DNA from: Deltaproteobacteria bacterium
Lineage (GTDB): Bacteria; Myxococcota; UBA727; VGSZ01
Length of the DNA: 64,000 nt
Direction: 5' to 3'
Assembly: GCA_020850995.1 (NCBI GenBank)
Contig: JADZDP010000170.1
Coordinates: 62,001 to 126,000 of the forward strand
Shown here: positions 42,524 to 51,368 of the stretch, piece after piece
Layout: each line of letters begins with the position of its first letter
How positions within the stretch are numbered: position 1 is the stretch's first letter
Position numbers and translations under genes: made by a program
The notes under the pieces: model-generated
What the model was told of the DNA's origin: nothing
What the model saw: only the letters and a program-made list of their open reading frames with translations
Database searches by the model: none

Positions 42524-43426
42524 ATGATGCAGCAGCTCAACTACCACCACTTGCGTTACTTCTGGGTCATCGCCGGCCGCGGCACGCTCGTGGGCGCGGC
42601 CAAGGAGCTGCGCGTCTCGCCCTCCACCATCAGCACTCAGCTGCGCTTGCTCGAGGAGCAGCTGGGCGAGCCCTTGTTCATTCGGCAGGGGCGGCGCTTG
42701 GTGCTCACCGAGATGGGCCGGGTGGTGCAGAGCTACGCCGACGAGATCTTCGCCCTTGGGCACGACCTGCAGCGCGCCGTGGTCGAGCGTGCCGGCGGGC
42801 TGCGCCGTCGCTGCGTCGTCGGCTTGTCCGACAGCGTCGCCAAGCTCGTCGCCATGCGCTTGCTGCAGCCCGCCTTCGCGGTCAGCGAGGACATGCAGTT
42901 CACGCTGGAAGAGCGCACGCCCGACGAGCTGGTGGCCGGCCTGGTCACCCATCGCTACGACGTGGTGCTGCACGACGGCCCCGTGCCGCAGAGCGCGCCC
43001 GTGCGCGTGTTCAGCCACCTGCTTGGCAGCTCTACCGTTGAGTGGTTCGCGCCGCGCGAACAGGCGCAGCGCTTGCGGCGCACCTTCCCGCGCTCGCTGC
43101 ACGGTGTCGCCGTCGTGCTGCCAAGCCGCTCGTCGTCGCTGCGGGGGGCGCTCGAGCGTTGGTTCGAGCAGGTCGAGGCGCGCCCGCGCGTGCGCGCCGA
43201 GGTGGAGGACAGCGCGCTCCTGAAGGTGCTCGGGCAGGCGGGGCTCGGTGTGTTCCCCGCCGAGTCCGCCATTCGCGACGAGGTGGAGCGCCTGTACGAC
43301 GTGAAGAGCATCGGCGTGGTCGAGGGCGTGGAGGAGCGCACCTTCGCGTGGTCGGTCGAGCGGCGCATCCGGCACCCAGCCGTGCAGGCCATGCTCGAGG
43401 CGGGGCGCACGGAGCTGTTTGCCTGA
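42524..43426 (+). CDS. LysR-family regulator, NhaR-like
   Basis: 300 residues. The N-terminus LNYHHLRYFWVIAGRGTLVGAA and LRVSPSTISTQLRLLEEQLG matches the NhaR branch of LysR proteins, which in enterobacteria activates a Na+/H+ antiporter in response to sodium. The effector domain (VVGLSDSVAKLVAMRLLQPA, YDVVLHDGPVPQS, GLGVFPAESAIRDEVE) also fits. No antiporter is present; the divergent genes encode a ribosome hibernation factor and a TerC-type exporter. ATG 42524 and ATG 42527 are both possible starts. Confidence 0.88.
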   Translation: MMQQLNYHHLRYFWVIAGRGTLVGAAKELRVSPSTISTQLRLLEEQLGEPLFIRQGRRLVLTEMGRVVQSYADEIFALGHDLQRAVVERAGGLRRRCVVGLSDSVAKLVAMRLLQPAFAVSEDMQFTLEERTPDELVAGLVTHRYDVVLHDGPVPQSAPVRVFSHLLGSSTVEWFAPREQAQRLRRTFPRSLHGVAVVLPSRSSSLRGALERWFEQVEARPRVRAEVEDSALLKVLGQAGLGVFPAESAIRDEVERLYDVKSIGVVEGVEERTFAWSVERRIRHPAVQAMLEAGRTELFA

Positions 43427-43576
43427 GCCGAGCGATCGCTGACGCGCCGCGTCCACGTCCCGCGGCGCATGAGCGACATGGCTCGAAGGCGCGGGTGAGC
43501 ATGGGCCCGGCAGATCGCGCGCGCTCTGGCTAAAGAGCCGCTCGGTCCATGCCGATGGCAACGAGGAGGGCCGCCT

Positions 43577-45481
43577 TTGCTCACCGCTCCGCCTCGCTCG
43601 ATCGCACCCGATGGTCGCCTCGGCCGTCTGCTCGAGCACCATGGGCTGGTCACGGTGGTGATGGTCGTGAGCATCGTCCTCGACCTGACGTTCAAGGTCG
43701 CGATCATCCCGGCGCTCCCAGACCTGTTCGGCGCCGACAACGCGGCGACGCGCGCCGACGACCTGTGGCTGGCGGTGCAGTGCGCTGCCGCCTGGTTCTC
43801 GCTGTGGCTGGTAGCGTTCACGCTCGTCGTGCGGCGCGTCGGTCGATCGCTCGCCGCGGCCAAGCGCGACCCCAGCGAGGCCGCGTTGCGTCGCGCTGGG
43901 GCACACTTGCATGGGCTCCCCATGGTCGCGTCGATCCTGTGGGTGATCGAGTGGTCGATGATCCTGGTGAGCGCAGTGGTTGCGAACGGCGGCATTCCGT
44001 CGGGCACCGCGGCGCTCATGTTCGGCGCTGCGCTCGTCATCGGCTCGTACGCCGTGGGGCACCCCTTGATGGTGCTGCTGACGGGCGCCGATGTCCGCGG
44101 CCTGTCGATGAGAGCGCGCGAGCGTGGCGTCACGTTGGATGCGCCACAGGTGACCGTGCGCGGGCGCCTGGTGATCTACAGCCTGTGCCTCAGCTTGGCG
44201 CCTGCCTGCTACGTCGCGTCGACGACCTTTGCCAACAACGGGGCCAACATGCCCTACGGGCGCCTGCTCGGCTTGATGGTGGTGTGCTTCGCGGCGGTGG
44301 CGCTGTTCTCGGCGGTGTGCGCCACGCTCTTCGCCATCACCATCACGCGTCCCATCAGCGAGATGGCGAACCTGGTGGACGACGTGACGCGTGAGCAGGA
44401 CCTTGGGGCCGTGGGGCGCGTCCCCACCTACCTCGGCGACGAGATCGGCAAGCTGAGCGAGGCGACCAACGCCATGATCGATCGCCTCGCGAGCGTCGCC
44501 GCCGCGCGCGCGGCCATGCACCGGGCGCTCGAGGCCCTCAACCGTGACCTCGAGGCGCGCATCCAGGAGCGCACGGCGCACCTGCAACACGCCAACGAAG
44601 AGCTCGCGGCCGAGATGGTGAAGCGCTCGCGCGTGGAGATCGAGCTGCGCCAAGCGCAGAAGCTCGAGGCGGTGGGTCGCCTCGCGGCTGGTGTGGCGCA
44701 CGAGATCAACACGCCGGTGCAATTCGTGAGCGACAGCGTGCACTTCGTGCAGGACGCCATGCACGACTTCGCGCAGGCCTTCGAGAAGTTTCGCGCGCTG
44801 CACCAACTCGTCGTACGTGGCGAGCCGGCGACCGACGCGGCCGCCGAGGCGTCTGCCGCCGAGGAGTCGGCCGACCTGAGCTACCTGTTCGACAACGTCC
44901 CGAAGGCACTCGACCGGTCGTTGGACGGCCTCGGGCGGGTCGCGTCCATCGTGCGCTCCATGAAGGAGCTGGTGCATCCCGGCCAGGCCGGCATGAGCAG
45001 CGTCGACCTCAACCGCGCCATCGAGAACACGCTCACGGTGGCGCGCCACGAGTACAAGCTGGTCGCCGACGTAGAAACGCAGCTGGGCGAGCTGCCGCTC
45101 GTCACCTGTCACGGTGACGAGGTCAACCAAGTGCTGCTCAACCTGATCGTCAACGCCGCGCACGCCATTGGCGACGTGGTGGCCGGGACCGACGCGCGCG
45201 GCCGCATCACACTACGTACCTGGGTCGAGGGCGAGGTCGCCATCATCGCCGTGCAAGATACGGGCACCGGCATCGCCGATCAGGTACGGGATCGCATCTT
45301 CGACCCCTTCTTCACCACCAAGGAGGTGGGCAAGGGCACCGGGCAAGGCCTGGCCATGGCCCACGCCGTCGTCGTCGAAAAGCACGGCGGGCAGCTCAGC
45401 TTCGACACCACGCCGGGCAAGGGCACCACGTTCTACGTGCGCCTCCCCATCCACGCCAACCCGACACGCGCCGCCGCGTGA
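43577..45481 (+). CDS. Orphan sensor histidine kinase with multi-pass N-terminus
   Basis: 634 residues from TTG 43577; AGGAGG at 43564-43569 with 7-base spacing supports this start and no suitable ATG precedes the first helix. Six membrane helices (about residues 24-265), HAMP (TRPISEMANLVDDVT), a coiled coil, HisKA with H375 in GVAHEINTPVQF (the HEINTP variant), and HATPase boxes NQVLLNLIVNAAHA, DTGTGI and GTGQGLAMAHAVV. No response regulator lies beside it. It probably phosphorylates a partner encoded elsewhere. Signal unknown. Confidence 0.9.
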   Translation: MLTAPPRSIAPDGRLGRLLEHHGLVTVVMVVSIVLDLTFKVAIIPALPDLFGADNAATRADDLWLAVQCAAAWFSLWLVAFTLVVRRVGRSLAAAKRDPSEAALRRAGAHLHGLPMVASILWVIEWSMILVSAVVANGGIPSGTAALMFGAALVIGSYAVGHPLMVLLTGADVRGLSMRARERGVTLDAPQVTVRGRLVIYSLCLSLAPACYVASTTFANNGANMPYGRLLGLMVVCFAAVALFSAVCATLFAITITRPISEMANLVDDVTREQDLGAVGRVPTYLGDEIGKLSEATNAMIDRLASVAAARAAMHRALEALNRDLEARIQERTAHLQHANEELAAEMVKRSRVEIELRQAQKLEAVGRLAAGVAHEINTPVQFVSDSVHFVQDAMHDFAQAFEKFRALHQLVVRGEPATDAAAEASAAEESADLSYLFDNVPKALDRSLDGLGRVASIVRSMKELVHPGQAGMSSVDLNRAIENTLTVARHEYKLVADVETQLGELPLVTCHGDEVNQVLLNLIVNAAHAIGDVVAGTDARGRITLRTWVEGEVAIIAVQDTGTGIADQVRDRIFDPFFTTKEVGKGTGQGLAMAHAVVVEKHGGQLSFDTTPGKGTTFYVRLPIHANPTRAAA

Positions 45482-45536
45482 CGGGCGCGCTCGGTGGTGG
45501 CTCGAAGCGGCACCGACGATCTGGCAAGCTCCCTCC

Positions 45537-46406
45537 ATGGGCAGCGCAAACACCCCCGCACGTCTCGTGCTCCTCATCCTCGTGAGCGCCGCGATCACCG
45601 CCGGCTGCCGCGACAACACCCCCGCCTCTGACGTGCGTGGCAACTACCAGCTCAGCTTCGACGACCGCATCACCATCAAGCTCGACATCGCCGGCGCCAA
45701 GCAGAGCAGCGAGGGCAGCGAGAGCGGCACCGTCACCTTCCAGATCAACGGCAACCCGGTGGTTCTCGACCTGGCGGCCTTCTGCGCCAAGGAGGAGGTC
45801 AAGTGCCCATCCGAGGTGCTGTGGACCGAGGTGGCGGTGGACCAGCCGAACATCGCCGCCGCCAACCCCAACACCCACGTGCTCAACGTCATCGACAATC
45901 GGGTGCATGCGCCGCCAGCTGGCGTGGCCGCCGAGGTCATCGGCGGGCTCATCGGTGCCGACGATCGCTTCACCCTCTTGGTCGGTGGGCAGACGCGCGG
46001 CAACGGCGACTGCGGGTTGCTCGCGCTCTCGGTGGCCGAGGGGCGCTTCAGCCACGAGGGCGAGAGCGTGGTGGACGAGCCAGCCGCGCCCGCGTTCGTC
46101 GACGGCGGCACCGCCATCGACGGCGGCGTGCTCGATGGTGGCACCGCGCTCGACGCGGGCTTCGTCTCGCGCCTCACCATCCCGCCGGGCTCCCCCGTCG
46201 ACGGCATCAAGGACGGGCGCCTGCGCGTGGGCTTCCTCGGCGTGTGCGCGTTCGGGCCCGCGCTGCTCGGCGCCACGCTCGAGCTGTCGACGGGCTTTTC
46301 GGGCACGCGCACGGGTCCCTTCGATCCGCCGCCCTTCACGCCCGTGGACCCAGAGAGCGTGCCCGACGGCATCGTCGACGCGGGCCCTGTGGCGGACGCG
46401 GGGTAG
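45537..46406 (+). CDS. Lipoprotein of unknown function
   Basis: 289 residues from ATG 45537 with leader ARLVLLILVSAAITAGC (lipobox TAGC). The mature part has a beta domain (VRGNYQLSFDDRITIKLDIA, SGTVTFQINGNPVVLDLAAF) with a Cys pair (CAKEEVKC), then a linker of Asp-Gly-Gly repeats (FVDGGTAIDGGVLDGGTALD) and a short second domain. The acidic DGG/DAG repeats are of the kind seen in the CotH lipoprotein in this window. No family recognised. Confidence 0.7.
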   Translation: MGSANTPARLVLLILVSAAITAGCRDNTPASDVRGNYQLSFDDRITIKLDIAGAKQSSEGSESGTVTFQINGNPVVLDLAAFCAKEEVKCPSEVLWTEVAVDQPNIAAANPNTHVLNVIDNRVHAPPAGVAAEVIGGLIGADDRFTLLVGGQTRGNGDCGLLALSVAEGRFSHEGESVVDEPAAPAFVDGGTAIDGGVLDGGTALDAGFVSRLTIPPGSPVDGIKDGRLRVGFLGVCAFGPALLGATLELSTGFSGTRTGPFDPPPFTPVDPESVPDGIVDAGPVADAG

Positions 46407-46454
46407 CTCATACCCTCGTGCCGGCGTCTTCGGCGCACGTTGATCGACGCTGGC

Positions 46455-47141
46455 TCACGCTCGCATTTGCTTGGTGGCCGCCAACGCGATGAAGGCCGCA
46501 CCCGGAGCGCGCGCGCGGCCGAGCAGGCCGTCGAAGGGCACCAGCGCGCGCGCCAGGGTGGTGACCGGCGGGAAGTACACCGCGCCCTTCTCGTCGACGA
46601 CGCGGAGGCCGGCGTCGCGCACCAGGCGCCGTAGCCCACGTCGCGTCCAGAAGGTCGCGTGTTGCCACGTGGTTGCGCCCACCACCCACGCGCGCACTCG
46701 TCGCTCGGCGGCCCACACGCTCATGCGCGACAGCTCGCCGAGCACCAGCCGGCCGCCGGGCGCGAGCACGCGTGCCATCTCGCGCAGCGCGCTCGGTGCG
46801 TTGCCGGCAAGGCACAGCACGGTGACGGCGATGACCAGGTCGAAGCTGTCGTCGGCGAAGGGCAACGCGTGCGCGCTCCCCTCCACCAGGTGCACGCGTA
46901 CACCAGCCGCCTGTGCGCGTCGTCGCGCGGCCGCGAGCATGTCCTCGTCGATGTCAATCGCGGTGACGCGCGCGCCGCACGCGGCGGCCTCGATGGCGTA
47001 GCTGCCGTCGCCAGTGCCCACGTCGAGCACGCGCGCACCCGCAAGCGGCTCCGCCAGCGCGCGCACGGCGATGAGCTCGACCTGCTCGGTGAGCTTCCCG
47101 AGGGTGGTTGCGCGCCAGTGGGCGTAGAGGTCGGGGTTCAT
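46455..47141 (-). CDS. Class I SAM-dependent methyltransferase
   Basis: 228 residues from ATG 47141. Motif I ARVLDVGTGDGSYAIEAA, acidic end of strand 2 VTAIDIDEDML, motif with SAHALPFADDSFDLVIAV, and post-motif LREMARVLAPGGRLVLGEL place it with methyltransferase type 11 (UbiE/ubiquinone-like) enzymes. Substrate not identifiable; the Trp-rich WVVGATTWQHATFWTRRGL insert may shape the acceptor pocket. Confidence 0.88.
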   Translation of the reverse strand: MNPDLYAHWRATTLGKLTEQVELIAVRALAEPLAGARVLDVGTGDGSYAIEAAACGARVTAIDIDEDMLAAARRRAQAAGVRVHLVEGSAHALPFADDSFDLVIAVTVLCLAGNAPSALREMARVLAPGGRLVLGELSRMSVWAAERRVRAWVVGATTWQHATFWTRRGLRRLVRDAGLRVVDEKGAVYFPPVTTLARALVPFDGLLGRARAPGAAFIALAATKQMRA

Positions 47142-47238
47142 GGCGGGTGTGCGATGACGAATGAGCGACAGACAAATGTCCCTTGCGCCCCGACGCCGCC
47201 CATTGGGGAGGAAGGCCTCGGTGCTAAGCGCTCACACC

Positions 47239-47463
47239 ATGCAGGAACACTCGCTCCTCAGCAAACGCCATCCGTTCCGTCTCAACATGCGTGCCGTGGG
47301 CGTGCTGCTCGTCTTTCCACCGGTCCTCGGCGGCGCAGCGTGGAAGGAGCTCAGCAGCGGCAAGACAGATCGCGCGCTCCTCTGGGGCGGCATCATGGTC
47401 GTCGGCGTGCTGCTCGCGCTCCTCCAGTTGTTGCGGAGCTGGCGCTCGTCGCGCTCGTCGTGA
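47239..47463 (+). CDS. Small two-helix membrane protein
   Basis: 74 residues from ATG 47239, with hydrophobic segments AVGVLLVFPPVLGGAAW and WGGIMVVGVLLALLQLL and basic ends. The frame is open to ATG 47161 but the extra 26 residues look untranslated. No ribosome site is obvious at either start. Flanked by convergent and divergent reverse-strand genes. Modest support. Confidence 0.45.
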   Translation: MQEHSLLSKRHPFRLNMRAVGVLLVFPPVLGGAAWKELSSGKTDRALLWGGIMVVGVLLALLQLLRSWRSSRSS

Positions 47464-47481
47464 GCGTGAGGGCCTCGCACC

Positions 47482-48753
47482 TCAGCTGCCTGCGCGCGCC
47501 GCCGCGAAGGCCTCGATGTGCCTCACCGCTACCGCGACGCCATCTTCCTTCCACAAGGCGGCGCCGAGGGCCTCGGCGCGTCGCTTCACCTCGTCAGCCA
47601 AGAGCGGTAGCAGCGCCGCCACCAGGCGCGGCGCGCTCAGCTTGGGGAAGGGCACGAGCGCGCCAACGCCGTGGCGCTTGAGCTGCGCGGCCCAAAAGGG
47701 CTGATCGACCAAGAAGCTGCACACCACCGCCGGCAGCCCGGCGCGCAGCGCGGCGTGCGTGGTGCCGGTGCCGCCATGGTGGACGGCGGCGCGGCAGCGC
47801 GGCAGCACGGTGTCGTGATCGAAGGCGCCCACCACGAAGGTGCGCCCGTCGTGCTGCGGGCCAGGCGGCATGGCGCTCCACCCGGCGCCCACCAGCGCGC
47901 GCACTTCGAGCGCGCGGCTCACCTCGTCCACCAGCGCCAAGGTGGCCGCCGGATCGCGCACCGGCATGCTGCCGAAGCCGAAGAACACCGGGGGCGGCCC
48001 TGCGTCGAGGAAGGCGAGCAGCGCGGGATCGATGCCGCCCTCGCCCACGCGGGCGCGCTCCGTGGGGCCAAAGCGCGTGTCGCCGCAGAACACGTGGTGC
48101 TCGGGCAGATCGGCGGGCCGCGGCAGCAAGGCCGGGCTCACGATGTGCAGCGAGGGCGTGCGCAGCCGCTCGGCGCGGGTGAAGCAGTTCTCATCGACGA
48201 AGGGCACGCCGGCCAGCGCCGCCGTGCGCTTGGCAAAGGGGCGCGAGGTGCGCCAGCCGAGCATGGTCACCAGGTCGTGCGACCAGAGGTTGAACGGGCC
48301 GAGGCGGGGCCCGCCGAAGAGCGGTGACGAGTACGCGCGTGTGCGGGCGATGGGAGAGGTGAAGAGGTGGACCACTCGCCTGCCGTCGTCGAGCGCCATG
48401 GCGTACGAGGTCATGAGGGGGTGCACCAGCAACACGTCGGCGCCGCGGGCGATGTCGACGATGACCGGCAGCACCTGGTCGGCTTGGCGCTCGGTCTCTT
48501 CCCGCAAGAGGCGCAGGAAGGCGAGCAAGCGCCCGTCAGCCAGCATGGCTTGGCCGCGCGGCCCCTCGAGCGCCGCGCGCGTGTCGAAGGGGTAGAGCTT
48601 TGCGCCCAGGCCACAGCGCTCGACGAACGCGGACTGATCCAGCGAGGCGAGCATGGTGACCGCGTGCCCGCGCCGCTGCAGCTCGGCGCCCACGGCGACG
48701 AAGGGTTGCACGTCGCCGCGCGAGCCGAAGGTGATCACGGCGATGCGCGCCAT
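47482..48753 (-). CDS. Glycosyltransferase, UGT/GtfB-like (GT1)
   Basis: 423 residues from ATG 48753, which overlaps the TGA of the upstream hydrolase (TGATG), implying translational coupling. N-terminal acceptor domain begins MARIAVITFGSRGDVQPFVA with the GSRGDVQP motif of GT28/GT1 macrolide- and sterol-type transferases. The C-terminal donor domain has PPVFFGFGSMP and AAVHHGGTGTTHAALRAGLP, the HHGGxGT nucleotide-sugar signature, and VVCSFLVDQPFWA. It probably glycosylates a small lipophilic or secondary-metabolite acceptor. Confidence 0.9.
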   Translation of the reverse strand: MARIAVITFGSRGDVQPFVAVGAELQRRGHAVTMLASLDQSAFVERCGLGAKLYPFDTRAALEGPRGQAMLADGRLLAFLRLLREETERQADQVLPVIVDIARGADVLLVHPLMTSYAMALDDGRRVVHLFTSPIARTRAYSSPLFGGPRLGPFNLWSHDLVTMLGWRTSRPFAKRTAALAGVPFVDENCFTRAERLRTPSLHIVSPALLPRPADLPEHHVFCGDTRFGPTERARVGEGGIDPALLAFLDAGPPPVFFGFGSMPVRDPAATLALVDEVSRALEVRALVGAGWSAMPPGPQHDGRTFVVGAFDHDTVLPRCRAAVHHGGTGTTHAALRAGLPAVVCSFLVDQPFWAAQLKRHGVGALVPFPKLSAPRLVAALLPLLADEVKRRAEALGAALWKEDGVAVAVRHIEAFAAARAGS

Positions 48754-49721
48754 CAGCAGCGCTCCGCGAGCGCGTCGATGGCGCCGCAAAAGGCGCGCGG
48801 ATCGGCGAGGTGGATGACGTGCGGCTTCTGCAGCCGCTGCACCTCCATGGCGGGCTGGATCTGCCGAGCACGCGCCACGTCGTCGTCATCCATGGCGCCC
48901 ACCAAGCCGAGCTCGGGGTGGCGGAAGCTGTGCGCCGTCATGAGCGTCGCGGGGCAGCGCACTTGGGCGAGCACGCTGCCTTGATCCACGTCGCACATGC
49001 GCCCGTCGACGCAGGCGCGCGTGAAGTCCACGTCGTACTCGCTGAGCCCGCGCACGAACAAGCGCACGTGCAAGGGCAACCACGGGATATCGACGGGCGC
49101 GCCGGGGCGCTTCGCTTGTCGCCGGCGAATGGCACCGCCCAGGAACCACGCCAGCGGGCGCGGGAAGGACATGAGCTTGACGCGCCCCTTGGTCGGGATT
49201 CGCAGCGTGGCGAAGTAGGTGGCGAGGTCTGGCAGCGTGTTGACCGTGTGCACGAAGAAGCCGTGCACCCAGGTGTCGTCGCGCAGGCGTGGCCAGTCGG
49301 TGGAGAAGAGCGGCGGGTCCTCCATGAGCAGGCCGCGCACCAGCTCGGGCGCGCGCGCCGCCGCGATCATGCCGATGATGCCGCCCGAGGAGTTGCCAGT
49401 GAGCAGGGCAGGGCGCCGCACGACGGTGCGCAGCAGCTCTATGAGGTCGTCGGCGCAGCGCCCGAAGCTGTACTCGCCAGGTGTGTGCTGGCTCGTCCCA
49501 TGGCCGCGCACGTCGAGGGCGAACACGTGGTAGCGCTGGCGCAGCCGTGGGATCACCTTCTGGTAGCTGTCCCACGGCATCGACTGGCCCGGCACCAGCA
49601 CGAGCGGCGTCGCGTCGGGCGAGGGTGGCGCGGCCTCCACGTAGTGCAGGCGCACGCCGCCGTGCGCGGTGTCGACCACCACGTTGCGATCGCTGCAGTG
49701 GGCGAGCTTGGTCTGCGCCAC
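48753..49721 (-). CDS. Alpha/beta hydrolase
   Basis: 322 residues from GTG 49721. Oxyanion region LVLVPGQSMPWDSYQKV, core HVFALDVRGHGTSQHTPGEY, nucleophile elbow LLTGNSSGGIIGM (Ser in GNSSG), and a C-terminal HVIHLADPRAF that carries the candidate catalytic His. A large lid of about 110 residues lies between. The gene is coupled to the glycosyltransferase, suggesting they act on one substrate, perhaps esterase or lactonase trimming before or after glycosylation. Confidence 0.88.
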   Translation of the reverse strand: MAQTKLAHCSDRNVVVDTAHGGVRLHYVEAAPPSPDATPLVLVPGQSMPWDSYQKVIPRLRQRYHVFALDVRGHGTSQHTPGEYSFGRCADDLIELLRTVVRRPALLTGNSSGGIIGMIAAARAPELVRGLLMEDPPLFSTDWPRLRDDTWVHGFFVHTVNTLPDLATYFATLRIPTKGRVKLMSFPRPLAWFLGGAIRRRQAKRPGAPVDIPWLPLHVRLFVRGLSEYDVDFTRACVDGRMCDVDQGSVLAQVRCPATLMTAHSFRHPELGLVGAMDDDDVARARQIQPAMEVQRLQKPHVIHLADPRAFCGAIDALAERC

Positions 49722-49947
49722 GAGAAGCGCAGGCTACCCCGAAGCCGACCGGGTCGATGCGCCGCGGGACGCGCGCACCCTGCGCTGAGTCACCCCGCAG
49801 ATGCTTGGCCTGCGCGGGTCGCGTGTCCTGGTCGAGTGCGACGCGCTGACGCATGCGCTGGGTCGGCCGACACAGCTGGTCTCGCCGATCGACGACGGCC
49901 CGGTCTCGGTTTGCCGCGCGGCAGGTTCGAGACGTACGCTGCCTCCC

Positions 49948-50562
49948 GTGATCTCCCTCACCGACCTGGTGCAACACCTCAAGCGCCTCGGCGCGAGCAG
50001 CGCGCTCGAGCTGGCGCACGGCCCCTTCGAGGTTGGCTGCGTGATGGTGCATCAGGGATCGCTCTGGCACGCCGAGGTGCCCGGCGCCTCGGGCGACGAC
50101 GCGTGGAGCCTGCTGAAGGCGGTGCCCACGCTGGCGGCGCACACGAAAGACCTGTCATCCGCCTCGGTGCCCAAGAAGTCCATCACCACCGCCGACGCGG
50201 CGCTCGGCGATCGGCGCGTCGACCCGAGCACGGCGCGCGCGATCGACGCGGCGCGCGCCAACCGCGTGATCCTCCTTGGGGCCGGCGAGGCAGCCAAGCC
50301 GTCGACGGCGCAGGTGTCGCAGCTGAGCCTGCCGCCCGCACCCATTCCCGCCGGGGCCGCCGACTCCTCCGTCGTCCTCGACGACGCCAGTCAGCAGGCC
50401 TACGAGGAGCTGTTTCGCAGCGGTACCCAGGCCTACCTCAAGCACGACTTCACGACGGCGCTTCAGTCCTTCAACGCATGCGCGCGCCTGCGCCCTGGTG
50501 ACAAGCGCGTGCTGCACAACCTCGAGCGCTTGAAGCAGCGCATGCACCCGGAGGGCGGTTGA
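49948..50562 (+). CDS. DUF4388-like protein with C-terminal TPR
   Basis: 204 residues if it starts at GTG 49948 (ISLTDLVQHLKRLGASSALE); ATG 49801 is an alternative that adds 49 residues without features. The N-terminal 80 residues resemble DUF4388/PATAN-type domains of bacterial signalling proteins (ELAHGPFEVGCVMVHQGSLW). A variable linker leads to a TPR-like tail (YEELFRSGTQAYLKHDFTTA, LRPGDKRVLHNLERLKQR). It is the first gene of the ParA/LC7/kinase cluster, and its TGA overlaps the ATG of parA (TGATG). Confidence 0.7.
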   Translation: MISLTDLVQHLKRLGASSALELAHGPFEVGCVMVHQGSLWHAEVPGASGDDAWSLLKAVPTLAAHTKDLSSASVPKKSITTADAALGDRRVDPSTARAIDAARANRVILLGAGEAAKPSTAQVSQLSLPPAPIPAGAADSSVVLDDASQQAYEELFRSGTQAYLKHDFTTALQSFNACARLRPGDKRVLHNLERLKQRMHPEGG

Positions 50563-51368
50563 TGCGAGTGGTGACCGTGGCGAGCCAGAAAGGTGGTGTC
50601 GGCAAGACGACGCTGGCGCTGAACCTCGCGCATGCCATGGCGCGCCGTGGTTGGCGCATCCTGGTCATCGACACCGATCCCCAAGGCGCCGTTGGCTTGT
50701 CACTGTCGAGCAAGCTGGCGGCCGCGCCGGGCCTCGCCGAGGTGGTGACCGAGCGGCGCGCGCTCGAGGAGGTGCTGGTCACCACGCGGCTGCCGGGGCT
50801 CTCGCTCCTGCCCGTGGGACAGGTGCCGCCACAAGACACGCACGGCTTCGGCAGCTACTTGGCCGACGGGCGCGCCCTGCGCCGCATCGTCGACGAGCTG
50901 GCCGGTCGTTTCGACGTGGTGTTCTTCGACACGCCGAGCGGCTTTCAGGGCATCACGCTAGGCGCCATGCGCGCGAGCACGCACGTGTTGTCGCCCGTGC
51001 AGGCCGAGCCCATCGCCGCGCGCTCGCTCACCCAGCTTCTCGAGGTGGTGGGCGCGCTGCGCGACGAAGGCCTCCACCTCGAGCTCGCTGGTCTGGTGCT
51101 GGTGATGCTGCAGATGCGCCAGTCCGCTTCTCTCGGCGTCGCCGACGAGCTGTGGGGTCAGCTCGGCGACCTCGTGTTGCAGACCACCATCCCGCGCGAC
51201 GTCGCGTTCCTCGACGCCAGCGCGGCGGGCGTACCCGTGGGGCTCTTGGGCCGCCGGCCGCCCTTGGTGGCGTCGACCTTCGATCAGCTCGCGACCGAGG
51301 TCGAGGGCCGACTTTCCCTGAACCGCGTCGAGGACCGTGACGATGGCCCCATCCCTCTCGTGGATTGA
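50562..51368 (+). CDS. ParA/MinD-family ATPase
   Basis: 268 residues from ATG 50562. Deviant Walker A KGGVGKTTLALNLA with the signature lysine, switch I DTDPQGAVGLSL, and Walker B VVFFDTPSGFQG. Members dimerise with ATP on DNA or membrane and position chromosomes, plasmids or protein clusters. No ParB or parS-like repeat is seen, and no C-terminal amphipathic helix of MinD type, so the cargo is unknown. It overlaps the next gene by 26 bases. Neighbouring LC7 and kinase genes suggest a polarity or cluster-positioning role rather than DNA partition. Confidence 0.92.
   Translation: MRVVTVASQKGGVGKTTLALNLAHAMARRGWRILVIDTDPQGAVGLSLSSKLAAAPGLAEVVTERRALEEVLVTTRLPGLSLLPVGQVPPQDTHGFGSYLADGRALRRIVDELAGRFDVVFFDTPSGFQGITLGAMRASTHVLSPVQAEPIAARSLTQLLEVVGALRDEGLHLELAGLVLVMLQMRQSASLGVADELWGQLGDLVLQTTIPRDVAFLDASAAGVPVGLLGRRPPLVASTFDQLATEVEGRLSLNRVEDRDDGPIPLVD

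Noticed and set aside
42509..45163. 884-codon reverse ORF
   Set aside because: Antisense to the NhaR-like regulator and the histidine kinase, both with clear motifs.
49801..49947. Longer N-terminus for the DUF4388-like protein
   Set aside because: The 49 extra residues have no domain features and read like intergenic sequence; GTG 49948 gives a domain-like start. Kept as an alternative only.
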